Source of the DNA: Saccharum officinarum
Lineage: Eukaryota; Streptophyta; Magnoliopsida; Poales; Poaceae
DNA length: 64,000 bases
Direction: 5' to 3'
Assembly (NCBI GenBank): GCA_020631735.1
Contig: CM036191.1
Location: forward strand, 41,895,335 to 41,959,334
Below are positions 9,790 through 20,480 of this stretch, in pieces; positions within the stretch are counted from its first letter, which is position 1, and each line of letters starts with the position of its first letter. Below the pieces are notes generated by a model. That model saw nothing but the letters and a program-made list of their open reading frames with translations. It did not search any database and was not told the DNA's origin. The position numbers and the translations under genes were made by a program.

Positions 9790-12700
9790 AGGAGTTGATG
9801 ATGAATTTGATCAACACTGGCACTCAAGTTGCCGGCGATGATGGTGCTAAAAATAACGTGCAAGAGGATGTAGATGACGGGAGTCAGTACATAGCTCTTG
9901 AACAAAATGAGCAACAACATATTGGCCAAGTATATATTTTTTATTATTAGCTATATATATATATTATCATATGTCTTATGTGTGCTCATGACATTAAAAA
10001 TAATGTTTATGTTTTGTAGCCCTCTGGATCGACATCAACAACTACAACGAAGAGTAAAAATGTTCGAGGTCCCAAAAAGCCATTGGAGGGTCGCTTCATC
10101 ATCTCGGAGTTCAATGTGGATACAGGAGAACCGGGGGGCCGAATAAAATGAAATTTGTGCACCACTGTGGTTACCTTGTACGGGACCGGCTCCCGATTAG
10201 TACCCGTGAATGGAAGAAGAAGACCAATGCTCCTCATATCAGTTTTGTCTCCGATCGTGACAAGGCGTTAATTTGGAATGATGTCTTGGTACATTTCACG
10301 CTCCAAACAGATGATTATGATGATATAATAGATGGTGATGAATTGAAGGAGCGAGTTAGGGATTGGGCAATGAAGAAGATGGCCACCCAGTTTCAGACTT
10401 GGAAGAAACACCTATACACGACGTATGTCAAGAAGAACATAGCACCAGATTTTACTGTCCCAGGCCCGATCTCAAAGCAGAGGCCCTATTGGGATGAGTT
10501 TGTACAGTACAAGACTTCGGAAGAGGGTGTGAGTCGAGTGATAAAGAACCAACGTAATGCCCAACAGAAGACATACCACCATACCTTAGGATCAGGTGGC
10601 TACCCGACTGCCATTAAGAAGTGGAACAAAATGGAAGCAGACCTTCTTGCCAAGGGTATCAGACCAGAATCACTCGAGTGGGGAGAACGTGCAAAGAATT
10701 GGTTTTTCGCTCATGGGGGAACACTAGACCAGGAGACAGGGAAGTGCGTTTATGGCGCAAGACTGCAAGAAGCAGCAGAAAGATTGTTTTATGCTCAGAG
10801 AGCTACTGCTAGTGGTGCGTTCAGGCCCAACAGAGATAAGGATGAGCTGACATACGCCATCGGGACTATTGAACATGGTGGCCGAACTAGAGGCAAAGGA
10901 AGTGTCTCGTGGGAGCATGGATTCCCTCAGGACAGACCTTCCTACAGAAGTCGCCAGAGAAAGAAGGAAGAAGAGGCACAACGGCTCCAGAGGTTGGAGG
11001 AAGCGGTGCGTGAAGCACAGGAGCGGGAAAAAAACCTTGAAGCGAGAATGCAGGAGGAAATCAAAAGGCAAGTGCAAATAGCAGTGAGTGCAAGCAAGCA
11101 GGCATCAGAGCCAGGAATCAACATTAGCCAATCTGTTCAGTTGAAAAGCAGCTGCGCTTCCACGGAGATACCAAATCAAGGGGACACAGGACTGCACTTC
11201 CCTGTGGATGACGTCACTGAACCTTGTACAACGTGTGAGCTACACATTCCGAAGGAGAATTCCACAATCAAGGTGGCTATCGGTCTTGTTAATCCTATCG
11301 ACCGAACCAAGACACCAAGGATTCATGGGAATATAATCCAAGAAGGATATGCCACCATCTCGGTAGATAAAGCTGAAAAAGGTTTTAGTGATTTGCCTCT
11401 TGATATTCCTGGAGGTGATGGTGAGAAGACTCTAGGAGAAGCGGAGAAGACATTCATTCTATGGCGCAAGCGCTACATCATCATTCCAGGGATGTCGGCT
11501 CCACCTCCTCCTGAACTACCTCACCATAGGTACGTGCGGATGAAAACACTACATCATTAATTTGTATTGGCTTAAATAATTAACAATCTGCTCATAATAA
11601 TATGTCATTCCTTTTTTTGTAGCAGATCCTCCCCCAACCTAAATCCAATTGTTCAATCGCCAGATCATCATAGTGCTCTGTACGATGACATTATGTTGGA
11701 AGACGAGGCTGCATCCACACCCTCTACAAGGAGGTCTCCAACGCCGCAGCCGCCACCTCCAAGGAGGTCTCCAACGCCGCTGCCAACACCTCCAAGGAGG
11801 TCTCCAACGCCTCCCCCGCCCCCGCCTACCAAGAAGCCTAGCAAGAGGCCAGCCCCTCAAACGAAGAACCAGTCCCCGCCTGCAAAGAAAGCCACCGTGA
11901 AACCAAGGGCTATTCCCAAAATAATATCTGAAGAGAAGGAAGAAGGAACTGATGCATATAAAAAAGACATGTCTAGATTCTATGACAAACTTAAAATGAA
12001 TCAAGAAGCAAGGAGAAACCCAGAGAAACGGTACTTCTTCGTAGCTCCGGATATTTTAAGAAAAAAGGTGACTTCTTACCAGCATCAACAGCGGGAATCT
12101 CGTAAGCCGTCCAAATCAACGTTATCAGACTATGACCGCACTCTCACCAAGTCAATTGAGGCGGCACAGAAAAAGAAGCGGGCAGGGAAAGGAGTTGCCC
12201 AACTCGGACAACAAGCGCACCAATCAATCCCCCCGCTAGTTGTTGGTAATGAATATGGTTCGAATTTAGGATTAATGCATCAGGCAAACATACCTCCGGA
12301 TGTCGATTTGGATCACCTTGGTGAATTTCTTGATGAGACTGGTCTCGACCTTTACCAGATGTTTGGTGATGGAAACATTGAGAGTGCGGCGGAGGTTGAT
12401 ATTTGGAAGAAAAAATTTATACTAGGCCAGAGTCTATACAACCCTCAAGCCTTATCTGATCTGGGGACGCAAATGTACCTGCTAAACAAGTGGTACATGC
12501 AGGCGTCTACCAGTGGAGACTTCTGCGTTGGTGTCAGAATTAGAGACGAACATTGGTTTCGTGGCGATGATGTTATGTATGTTGACTTTGCAGAATTTCA
12601 TCAACTATGCCACCTGACCTCTCTGGACAAAGTTATCATTAGCTGCTATTGCCTGTAAGTAATAATTCTTTCGATCTATTATTAAACTCATCATATGTGT

Positions 12701-13744
12701 GTATATGCATATAAATTATCCTAACAAGTACTATATATATACAGATTTACAATGACAGAGCTCAGAAAGGAAGGATGCAATGAAATTGGTTTTGTTGATC
12801 CCCATATAGTATTCAAAGACCCAATTACTCCAATGACTAATTGGAAGTCTGAGTCAGAGAGTAACCTCATGAACTTCTTAGTGAACCAACGCCACAAGAA
12901 GGATATACTCTTTCCCTATAACTTCAAGTGAGTGTTAATCATGTCGATCATAGCCTTAATGGCTCATATGTTGATTCTAGTTAATTAATGAGTGTTATGC
13001 GTTATATCCTATAAACATATGCAGCAATCACTGGATATTGATGGACATCGATCTGGTGAAAAGTCACTTGATAATCTATGACTCGATGAGAAAACCACAA
13101 CAAGACTACCAAGATATGATAGATATTATCCAGAGGTAATTTCGGGATCTCTAGCAACTATATATACACACAAACATGATGATTAACTATATCTAATGAT
13201 GTGGCAAATTTTTTATTGGGCAGTGTTTGGAAAACCTTTATTGAGAAGCAACACATGGAAAAATGCAAAGCGCCACTAAATGTAATCCCATTGAAAGTAA
13301 GTCCCCTGAATCGCATCATCTTTATTAATTAAACATATAGCTTTCACCGGATCACCAGATTGGATGACAAATCTTTTTCTCGTAAAGTGGTGTCTGAGGC
13401 AGGAACAGGGGAACAACTACTGTGGTTACTATGTTTGCAAGTTTATCAAGGTGGTCTCCCAAAGAACTCCTACAGAGAGACTCAAAGTACGTTAAAAATA
13501 CACTATATATTCATTTAATTATTATTATTGATTGTGTTACTATGTCTTTATATATATATGTACATATATTAATTTATTTTCCTTTAATTCAAACCTGTAG
13601 ACTCGATGGTTGGAGGAAAAGGTCATACGGCAAGACCAAATCAAAGCAATTCAAGAGTCTATAGCCGGATTTTTTAATGAGCAGGTCATCGATTCCAAGG
13701 GCGAGTTCTACTTCGACCCAACACTGCCATTGAAGCCAAGCTAG
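9762..13744 (+). pseudogene. TnpA-like CACTA protein with C-terminal Ulp1 (C48) protease domain; one frameshift
   Basis: Eight exons fit splice consensus and frame: 9762-9929, 10020-11529, 11623-12654, 12745-12927, 13025-13135, 13224-13296, 13403-13486, 13601-13744 (stop TAG). Exon 2 matches the Ptta/En/Spm plant transposase family (VRDRLPISTREWKKK) and has a Glu/Arg-rich coiled coil near 10960-11095. Exon 3 has three RRSPTP proline repeats. Exons 4-8 form a SUMO/Ulp1-type cysteine protease: catalytic His and Asp in NHWILMDIDL and YDSM (exon 5), Gln/Cys in EQGNNYCGYYVC (exon 7). The coding sum is 3305 nt, one base short of whole codons; the break is at a run of six G (10133-10138), after which the frame meets TGA at 10149. 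It is either a real inactivating indel or a base-calling error. The family binds subterminal repeats and assists the transposase; the protease role is unproven. Confidence 0.88.
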
Positions 13745-14044
13745 AGGATGAGAAGAAACTCGTTATGTCACAACAACTATAATGCAATCTTTTGTAATAT
13801 ATGCACATGAAATAATATAATGTAAAATACACATATGCATGCATGCATGTAAATATATATATGATGCATGCATATATATATATATATATATTTCTATGCT
13901 TGAATTGTGTGATTTAATACGTTCATTGTGCTTGAACCGAAACATACTATATGCGCGTATAAATGTATAATTAGCAGCGTACAATACGACTTCGAAAACC
14001 TATTTTGAAAAGAAAACAAAAAAATGAAAAGAAAAGAAAAAAAA

Positions 14045-14275
14045 ACCTTTAGTCCCGGTTCGTATTACCAACCGGGACTAAAGGTGCTGGCCATCGTGGC
14101 ATGTCAGGAGGCACCTTTAGTCCCGGTTGGTGTTACCCACCGGGACTAAAGGTCCTCCTTTAGTCCCGGTTCCTCACCCGGGACTAAAGGACCCCCCTTT
14201 AGTCCCGGATGCTTGCTCCCGGGTGGGGAACCGGGACTAGAGGGGGTTCCCCACCGGGAGTAAAGCCCGTCTCTG
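14045..14275. repeat. Right subterminal hairpin array of the CACTA element
   Basis: Several AGTCCCGG..CCGGGACT foldbacks lie just inside the right terminus and mirror the left array; the last unit ends in the GGGAGT variant. Upstream (13745-14040) is AT-rich 3' flank of the third gene with TA-rich simple sequence at 13850-13895. Confidence 0.9.
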
Positions 14276-14283
14276 TACTAGTG
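14266..14283 (-). repeat. Right terminal inverted repeat of the CACTA element
   Basis: Reads CACTAGTACAGAGACGGG on the minus strand and is followed on the plus strand by ATT, the same three bases that precede the left end. Confidence 0.92.
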
Positions 14284-14396
14284 ATTCTTGCCAACAGCTC
14301 CTTGCTGAATTAAATGATGATCTCACGACTCTTGGGGTGCCTCAAATGAATGGGGGCAGAAAGCATGAGTTTGAGCTGGATTTCGTGTCCTCGTAG

Positions 14397-14947
14397 TTGA
14401 GGGAGAGGCCCTCACCGAGCAAAGACTCCGCCTCCTGGATGTTGCGGTTGTCCACCTTCGCTCGTCTTCACGCAAGGCCCGCTCCCGGACCCCGAGGCAG
14501 CGGACCTCATCGCGCAGCACGTGGATGCGCCCGCCGGATGCCACCGCGCCGAGTCACGCACCGGCACTGCGACATCAAGCCTGACAACCTCATCTTCGAC
14601 ACCGGCGGCAGCATGCTCAGGATCAGGGACTTTGGCGGCTCTGCCGCCTGGTTCTAGAAGGCAGGCCCATGGCCGGGCTGGTCGTGACAGCCTACTAAGG
14701 TCTACACCGGCAAGGTTCTGGAAGGCAGGCCGATGACCGGGCTGGGGTCGTGCTCTAGATGATGCTTTTCCGGGACCGTGCCCTTCTCGGCGCCACAGTG
14801 GGGGAGATCTTACAGGCCGTGCTCCCGTGCCATCCGATTAATCTCAGCAGAGGGACCTTTTGCAGTAGAACTCTTTTCTTTGATCCGTACGCGGAGGGGC
14901 CTCGGACTCTGCTGAGGCACACAACGACGACATTCGTAATATTTTAG
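14397..14947 (+). pseudogene. CDK-like protein kinase fragment, decayed
   Basis: One frame contains the catalytic loop HCDIKPDNLIFD and, 12 residues later, the DFG magnesium motif, so this is the centre of a serine/threonine kinase. A second frame gives GRPMAGLVVTAY and then a stop, which matches the activation segment of plant CDK-like kinases. A third (14759 on) reads FRDRALLGATVGEILQ, resembling the following helix. The pieces lie in order but in different frames, with a stop after DFG, a small duplication of the GRPM word near 14666 and 14725, and no N-lobe. The canonical HRD arginine is Cys. It is a pseudogene; the exact family member cannot be told. Confidence 0.7.
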
Positions 14948-15347
14948 GTGTGTAGAAGAGTAGATATTCTACAGGACATAAGTTTCCAAACTAAAAACCG
15001 AACTAAGTATTTGTGTTTCTTTAATTCCCGCTGCACCCATTGCATCACTTGATTCGTTGTCTCATGCACAATGACGAGATACTCTGTATATGAATAGTTT
15101 TATCAAAGGTCGTGTGACTAGGAGAATCATGTATATATCAACTTTGGCAACGCTGATGGAGGAAAATTAAATGAGGTCAGTCTCCATGATTAAAACATGT
15201 CAAACTCTCTGTCTCTCCGTGTCTTCTGGATCAACTGATTGATTTAAGAAGGTCATGCGTCCTAACAGCCAAGGTTCGAGACCTTTTCGTCTGAAAGAAA
15301 AAAAAACTCAAGCTTGTTACAGATAAGCAAAATCACTCATGAGGCTA
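14948..15347. other. Unassigned sequence between kinase remnant and MITEs
   Basis: No open frame of note. Near 15240-15300 a GGTTCGAGACC word followed by an A-run could be a tRNA-derived SINE tail, but no A box or clear ends were found. Confidence 0.3.
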
Positions 15348-15592
15348 TTCCCTCTATCCTGAAATAATGTCATTCTCCCTTCTCGAGAAGTCAAATATTT
15401 TTAACTTTAACAACAAATCATTTAAATTTATGGTGTACGATAACTATAATTAGATTATCTATTTAATATATTTTAGTAATAAACTTATTTAGAAATACAA
15501 ATATTGCTAACATTCTCTATAAATTTAGTCAAACATAACAAAGTTCTACCAGCATGGGACTCAAAATGACATTTTTTTTGGGATAGGGGGAG
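15348..15592. mobile_element. Stowaway-type MITE
   Basis: It starts CCCTCTATCCTGAAATAATG next to a TA dinucleotide and ends with the complementary ...TTTTTTGGGATAGGGGGAG. The Mariner/Stowaway consensus CTCCCTCC(G/A)TCCC is recognisable at both ends. Confidence 0.7.
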
Positions 15593-15700
15593 CACAAGAT
15601 AACTATATCAGTTGGTCAACTGGGACAATGATGGCATTTGAAAACCCATAAAACCTGGTGTTTGAAATTGACATGTATGTGAGTATTACAAAACTCCTAA

Positions 15701-15840
15701 GGCCTTGGATGGATGCCCAAGTTTCCCCTTCAATCCATATGGGTTAGAGTGGTTTGGTGTGGAATTTAAACAATATTTCACGCTAAACCACCTCAGCACA
15801 CATGGATTGGGGGGGAATATATGCGCATCCAAACAAGGCC
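15701..15840. mobile_element. 140-bp palindromic MITE
   Basis: GGCCTTGGATGGATGCCCAA at the left matches the complement of ...TGCGCATCCAAACAAGGCC at the right, and pairing continues through most of the element (about 65-nt arms). It is a short foldback MITE of a type common in panicoid gene flanks, about 375 bp upstream of the RAV TATA box. Confidence 0.75.
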
Positions 15841-16446
15841 CGACATGTTTGTGGATATATATTTGCAATTGTTCCTACTTTTGGTGGAAACCGGCCATGG
15901 TTATAGTGCATACCACGTAGTTCTTATCTTTTGTTTTTTTTTTGGTTTCACAATTGATGATAGCACGGAGCAGACACATATATGTATCAGGTACTTGCAC
16001 GAGAAAATCCTCCAACAAGATCCTGTATAAAGCCCATGCTCCCCTCTTTTTAGCAGGGTGTAATAATATATATGGAGATTTTAGAGGGTGAAGACAAGCA
16101 AAATTCAACATCTGGAACTGGAAATATATTTTTTTTGCAAAAGGCGTCAAATTAATAGCCTCAAGATGTGTTTATGTGCACATGTGCCTGGGTCCAAAAT
16201 ACATGCATACCATTCTCTATATATAGATGGAGCGTCGCGAGCCTACTCAGCAACCACCTGCATCATCTTTCTACCTATATCATCTTGTCCCAGCCCTAGC
16301 AACCCTAGTTTCTAGCAAGCGCCTAGCGGCGAATACTACTATCACAGGTGACAGTACGCAAGCACGCACACACAACAAGAAACTAAAACGAAGAAAGCAG
16401 ACAGCAAGACTCCAGAGGGAGCAGGGAGCTGTAGCCGTAGCTCATC
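15841..16446 (+). promoter_or_regulatory. Upstream region and 5' leader of the RAV-type gene
   Basis: A TATA box (TCTATATATAGATGG) lies at about 16215-16226, some 220 bp before the start codon, a normal distance for a plant gene with a leader of about 190 nt. The leader is CA- and AG-rich and contains no upstream ATG in a strong context. No other element is claimed. Confidence 0.55.
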
Positions 16447-17514
16447 ATGGGTATCGAGCGCATGAGCCCCACGGCGGCGCAGGACAGCTCCTCCTCCTCC
16501 ACGTGCTCGTCGGTCGCGTCCACGGCCACCACGGGGTCCGGTGCTGCGCAGACGCCGGCTGCTGCACCACCAGGCTGCGCGGTCGGCAGAGACGTCGTCT
16601 CGCCGGCGGACAAGAAGGCCGTTAGGTCGCAGCCGTCGGCGGTGCCGCAGGGTTCTTCGCTGTTCAAAGGCCGTCAGATCTATGAGCGCCACGCCCGGGT
16701 GTGGCTCGGCACGTTTGCCGTCGAGGAGGCCGCCGCGCGCGCCTATGACATCGCCGCGCTCCGCTACCGCGGCCATGAGGCGGCGACCAACTTACCGGGC
16801 GCCGGGGCGTCGCCGCCCGAGCTCGCCTTCCTGGCGGCCCACTCCAAGGCGGAGATCGTCGACATGCTACGGAAGCACACCTACGCCGACGAGCTGCGCC
16901 AGGGCCTGAGGCGCGGCCGCGGCATGGGCTCACGTGCGCAGCCCACACCGGCCTGGGCGCGTGTGCCGCTGTTCGAGAAGGTGGTGACGCCCAGTGACGT
17001 GGGCAAGCTCAACCGCCTCGTGGTGCCCAAGCAGCACGCAAAGAAGCACTTAAAGCGCTGGCCGGAGGCGGCGGCCACCGGCAAGGGCGTGCTCCTCAAC
17101 TTCGAGGACGGTGAGGGCAAGGTGTGGCGGTTCGGATACTCGTACTGGAACAGCAGCCAGAGCCACGTGCTCACCAAGGGCTGGAACCGTTTCGTCAGGG
17201 AGAAGGGCCTCCGAGCCGGGGACACCATCGTCTTCTCCCACTCGACGTACGGCTCGGAGAAGCAGCTCTTCATCGACTGCAAGAAGACCATGGTGGCTGC
17301 CACCGACGGGGCGCCGGTGCGGATTCCGGTGCCGCCGCCAGTGGATCAGAAACCAAGTGAAGCCCGTGTAGTCAGGCTGTTTGGTGTCGACATCGGGTGT
17401 CAGAAGCGGGCACGGCCGGTGGTGATTGCGTTCCAGCATGGGCCGCAGGAATTGTTGAAGAAGCAATGCTTGGCTCATCATCGCTGTCCTAACCTAGGTG
17501 CCGTCTTGTTATAG
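16447..17514 (+). CDS. RAV-type transcription factor (truncated AP2 + B3 domain, RLFGV repression motif)
   Basis: An intronless 355-residue frame, as is usual for RAV genes. N-terminal Ser/Ala-rich tail; AP2 remnant at about 70-117 ([14 protein letters not shown] ... [19 protein letters not shown]); linker [18 protein letters not shown], typical of the RAV subgroup; B3 DNA-binding domain 173-280 ([37 protein letters not shown]); and RLFGV at 310-314, the transcriptional repression motif of RAV/TEMPRANILLO proteins. The start of the AP2 domain is short: between FKG and QIYERH only one Arg remains where relatives have about eleven residues, including the conserved Trp-Gly. The frame is kept, so the loss is an in-frame deletion and not a pseudogene lesion. 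B3 DNA binding (CACCTG-type site) should remain; AP2 binding (CAACA) is doubtful. Coding DNA is strongly GC-rich, as in many grass genes. Confidence 0.92.
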   Translation: MGIERMSPTAAQDSSSSSTCSSVASTATTGSGAAQTPAAAPPGCAVGRDVVSPADKKAVRSQPSAVPQGSSLFKGRQIYERHARVWLGTFAVEEAAARAYDIAALRYRGHEAATNLPGAGASPPELAFLAAHSKAEIVDMLRKHTYADELRQGLRRGRGMGSRAQPTPAWARVPLFEKVVTPSDVGKLNRLVVPKQHAKKHLKRWPEAAATGKGVLLNFEDGEGKVWRFGYSYWNSSQSHVLTKGWNRFVREKGLRAGDTIVFSHSTYGSEKQLFIDCKKTMVAATDGAPVRIPVPPPVDQKPSEARVVRLFGVDIGCQKRARPVVIAFQHGPQELLKKQCLAHHRCPNLGAVLL

Positions 17515-18189
17515 CAGCGATCGTATTATGCACTAGCTATATTGTCGCATACTTGATCTTGAATTTAATTTTACTACTAGCTAGTGTTTGTTCTTCGTCT
17601 TTGCAATAACTTGTTCAAGTCAGACTGCAAAACTAGTTGTATGTACACCATTAGCAAGTCTTGAGTTGCTAGTACGTATCTAGTATGTGGTAGTCCTATA
17701 AGATCACGCAAGTTTGGGCCATCATCGTGTGCAGCAACAAGTTAATTCGATCTGCTAGAGACTAAACATGTGTGCTTAATTCTTGTTTTGATGTGTTGGA
17801 TTCACTCTCATACAGTCTAGCTTGGTTATTTTTGCTGTAGCAGTTCGACAGGCATGAATAATAAGTCGATAGATGTTGCACCCTTGTACTAGTTAATAGG
17901 TTGGGTATTATCTGTCATCAATCAAAAAACACAATCGAAGTTCCAGATATTGAAAGCAATCAAAGTTAAAGATGCACAAAAAAAGTGAGAGATTGAGGAT
18001 TAAGAGTCTCCACATAGTAATTTTAGCATCTCCTGATGATTGTTTTGACCGTTCCTCTTATTATTGTTATATAGATTGATTTTCTTAATTCATTCACAGT
18101 CACGGTGACTTTTCATTGTATATCGCTGCAACTTCGTTCATCCAAAAGGATGACCAGTCCTATTTGTATTGACTAGTCCATCAACCCGC
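17515..18189. other. 3' flank of the RAV gene
   Basis: AT-rich sequence, presumably 3' UTR followed by intergenic DNA. No open frame, RNA gene or repeat was recognised. Confidence 0.4.
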
Positions 18190-19211
18190 TGTAACACCCT
18201 AAAATTTGCATCACTTGAAAACAGGAGAACTTGATTTATTTACGTATTTATGTGTGCATATAAACCTAGTGGAATAATAATTTTTGAAGTAAAATTAACT
18301 ATAAGGCTAGAAACATGTATGTGCATTCATGCTGGTGTATTTACTCTTTTGTAATGTATGGTTTTACCCAAAGGTGGAAGGGAATTCAAATTCTTTCGAA
18401 AATGGATTTAAAAAACTTTGAGAAATAAAAGAAAAAGGAAATTTCCTTCTCCTTTCCTTCCTCTCGGTTTTCGACCCAACCAGCCCAGCTGCTCTTTTCC
18501 AGTCACACCCCAAAATTTTTTATTTTGGGTTGTGCATAGAAAACACAAATTAAAATAAATGTTTTGATATTTGGATAAAATTTTCAAAGTTTAGTTTGAG
18601 TTAGCGTCAATTAGTTATAGAAAAAAAATGAATCTCCGAACTTTTCCAAATTAATTTGACAGGATATTGCTTGATATGATGCTTGCTTTTGGTGTTTGTG
18701 AGTGCAAATGGTTTCAAAGTACGATAGGACGACGTTTTCTTCGCTCCAGAGAAATTTTTCAACCTTTTCTGGAATTAAATTCCTTTTTCTTTGAGCTTTA
18801 TCTTTTTCCCCGATCATCTCAATAATCTATTCATGAGCCCAAACTCATTTAGTTGAGTTCCTTATCTCTCCAAGAGTCTCCAGGATTTTCTCATGATTTT
18901 TCTGAGCTCCGGGCTATTTTTCACGGTGAAAAAGGTAATTTTAGATTTTCTGGAATTATTTTATTCACGGAATTAAAATAATCCCGAAATTAAGAAAATC
19001 CGAAAAGTTTTCAAACCCTACAACTATATATATGCCGGTGTTCTCCTTGACGTGCTGATTGCAGATCTAAAAACCCCATCACAAGCCACCGCTCGTAGTT
19101 CCCTCCATCTCTCGCTGAAGTTCGTCATGTAGAGCTTACGTTCTGGCGAACTTCCGGCGAAGGTTCGACGAGTTTTTCCGGCCACGTTTCTCGCCTCCGG
19201 CGAAAACCAAC
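18190..19211 (+). mobile_element. Fragment of a Ty3/gypsy LTR (TGTAACACCC type)
   Basis: Starts TGTAACACCCTAAAATTTGC, closely like the LTR start at 48001, and continues through a similarly organised AT-rich section (an ATTTATT..TATTTATGTG section, an AAGAAAAAGGAAA run, then CGACCCA..CAGCCCAGC). The rest of the LTR and any internal region are missing; it is cut off near 19211 by another repeat. Confidence 0.65.
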
Positions 19212-19526
19212 ACTACTGCAAGATAGCCCTCGTCGTTCTCTACGCCGTAGTATACTCGTTTTCTCGAATGTATGTTCGTTTGACCGTGTTCCTAATTTAT
19301 TCGTGCTCCAGCGGCCTCTCTCCCGTGTATCCTGTGGCCCCAGCCGGACCAGACGCCCCACCCTCGCGTGCCCTAGCGCTCGCGCCCGCATGCTTTATTT
19401 TGCCGAGTGCCAAAAAGCCAGCATTGCTGAGTGCTTTATTTTGCCGAGCACGACACTCGGCAAAAATATTACTTTGCCTAGTGCCTCGATAAAAAGCACT
19501 CGACAAAGTCCTGGTTTCTAGTAATA
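19212..19526. mobile_element. CACTA-like terminal remnant with TTTGCCGAGTGC repeats
   Basis: Contains GCCGAGTGC and its complement GCACTCGGC several times between 19395 and 19500 and ends ...CTGGTTTCTAGTAATA, a degraded form of the CTGGTTTCTAGTAGTG end of a widespread grass CACTA family. CACTACTGC at 19212 may be the other end. It abuts the NLR tail fragment exactly at 19527. Confidence 0.55.
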
Positions 19527-20480
19527 GGAGGCTGCACACTTGATGTTCATCCCAACTGCCCCGCACTCAAAATTGAAGAGGGTATGAAGAGGTACGTACC
19601 TAGCTTGTACCATGTATGTATTCGTTGTAAATTCCACCTAATCCAATTAACCTTGAGCTGCTCCACTGACCGGGTTCTATTTTTTTTCTTTTGAAAAGCG
19701 TTACCTTGGGCGCGGCCTTCTGGGAGGCCAGGTGCGGTGCGGGGGTTGGAATCCCCGTCGGCTGACGATATGGAGTGATGATGATTCAGATTCAGTTGAG
19801 CCACGGAATGAAGAGGGCAAGGAGGAGACCCAATGATTATGCAGGTAATATATGTGGGTACGTCTTTAAATATTTATGGCCATTGCTGCAACATGCAGAT
19901 CGCAGAGTTTTCCTCTTTACCTTCATGTTGGCCCTGTTCACTTGTCTTATACTCTGTACTTTTCAGCTTGTTTTTTTAGCTGAAACAGTGTTTTTCTCTC
20001 ATAATAAATCAGCGAACAATACTTTCAGTTATGACTTTTTAGCGAAGTGAACGGGCTGTTGTCTCTTGCAGGTTCCGCGATGGGAGTTGCTGATGCGATG
20101 CAGGTTTGATTTCTGCTGTAATCGGTGGCGGAATGGCATGGTGTTCTTTTGGCTTCTTTTGGGCTGCAGGAGCTTCGACTCGGGCGGGCCATCATATATT
20201 GTCGTATGACGACGCTGGTTTCTACTACGACCTGTCTGGCAACACTAACTAGGATATCTGAATCTATTATCTATGCTCAGTGCACCCATTTGGTTTGATC
20301 ATAAAGGTTTCAGTTTACTGCTACCTCGGACCTTCAATAAATATGTCAGCTGATGCTGAGCTGCTGGCTTGTTAATTTTTTTCTCTCTCGCTTTTGTTGT
20401 ATTATTATTATTATGCACGTGCGAGTAAATTAGAGACAATATATAAATTATTTTGTGCTAAATGAGGAAGGCACCTGTGC
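19527..20480 (+). pseudogene. 3' tail of a lost NLR gene (C-terminus plus 3' UTR)
   Basis: From GGAGGCTGCA at 19527 the sequence follows the end of the NLR at 40110-40242 and its downstream DNA to about 40830: CATCCCAAC.GCCCCGCACTC, then AAGAGGTACGTACCTAG, the word ATGTATTCGTT, GAGCTGCTCC, and further down GAGTTGCTGATGC, CTGATGCTGAGCTGCT and TTGTGCTAAAT.GA. The reading frame is broken (a stop soon after the RYVP motif), and all upstream LRR, NB-ARC and coiled-coil sequence is missing. The left edge coincides with the end of a CACTA-like remnant. It is the relic of a second copy of the NLR, so a small resistance-gene cluster once existed here. Confidence 0.8.
19930..20057. mobile_element. Short MITE inside the NLR tail relic
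   Basis: Starts GGCCCTGTTCACTTG and ends with the complementary AAGTGAACGGGC; inner sequence (TTTTCAGCTTG, GTGTTTTTCTCTCA) is that of a MITE frequent in panicoid grasses. The corresponding place in the other NLR tail (about 40540) lacks it, so it arrived after the duplication. Confidence 0.75.

Larger units (their letters stand above)
2986..14283 (+). mobile_element. Full-length CACTA (En/Spm) DNA transposon, 11.3 kb
   Basis: The left end reads CACTAGTAGAGAACAGAC. The right end, read on the minus strand, is CACTAGTACAGAGACGGG, so the first eight bases are identical and the rest is related. The trinucleotide ATT lies immediately outside both ends (2983-2985 and 14284-14286), the 3-bp target duplication expected of CACTA insertion. 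Inside lie subterminal hairpin repeats at both ends and in the middle, and three plus-strand genes: a GRF zinc-finger/membrane protein, a TnpD-type transposase and a TnpA-like protein with a Ulp1 domain. Apart from one apparent frameshift in the third gene no lesion is visible, so it may be a recently active, possibly autonomous copy. Confidence 0.95.

Noticed and set aside
16541..17371. Other open frames within the RAV gene on both strands
   Set aside because: High GC content of the coding region creates shadow frames; only the 16447 frame has AP2 and B3 motifs.
19687..19765. GGGGGTTGGAATCCCCGTCGG looked like a tRNA T-arm
   Set aside because: No matching acceptor stem or anticodon arm was found; it lies in the decayed NLR tail.
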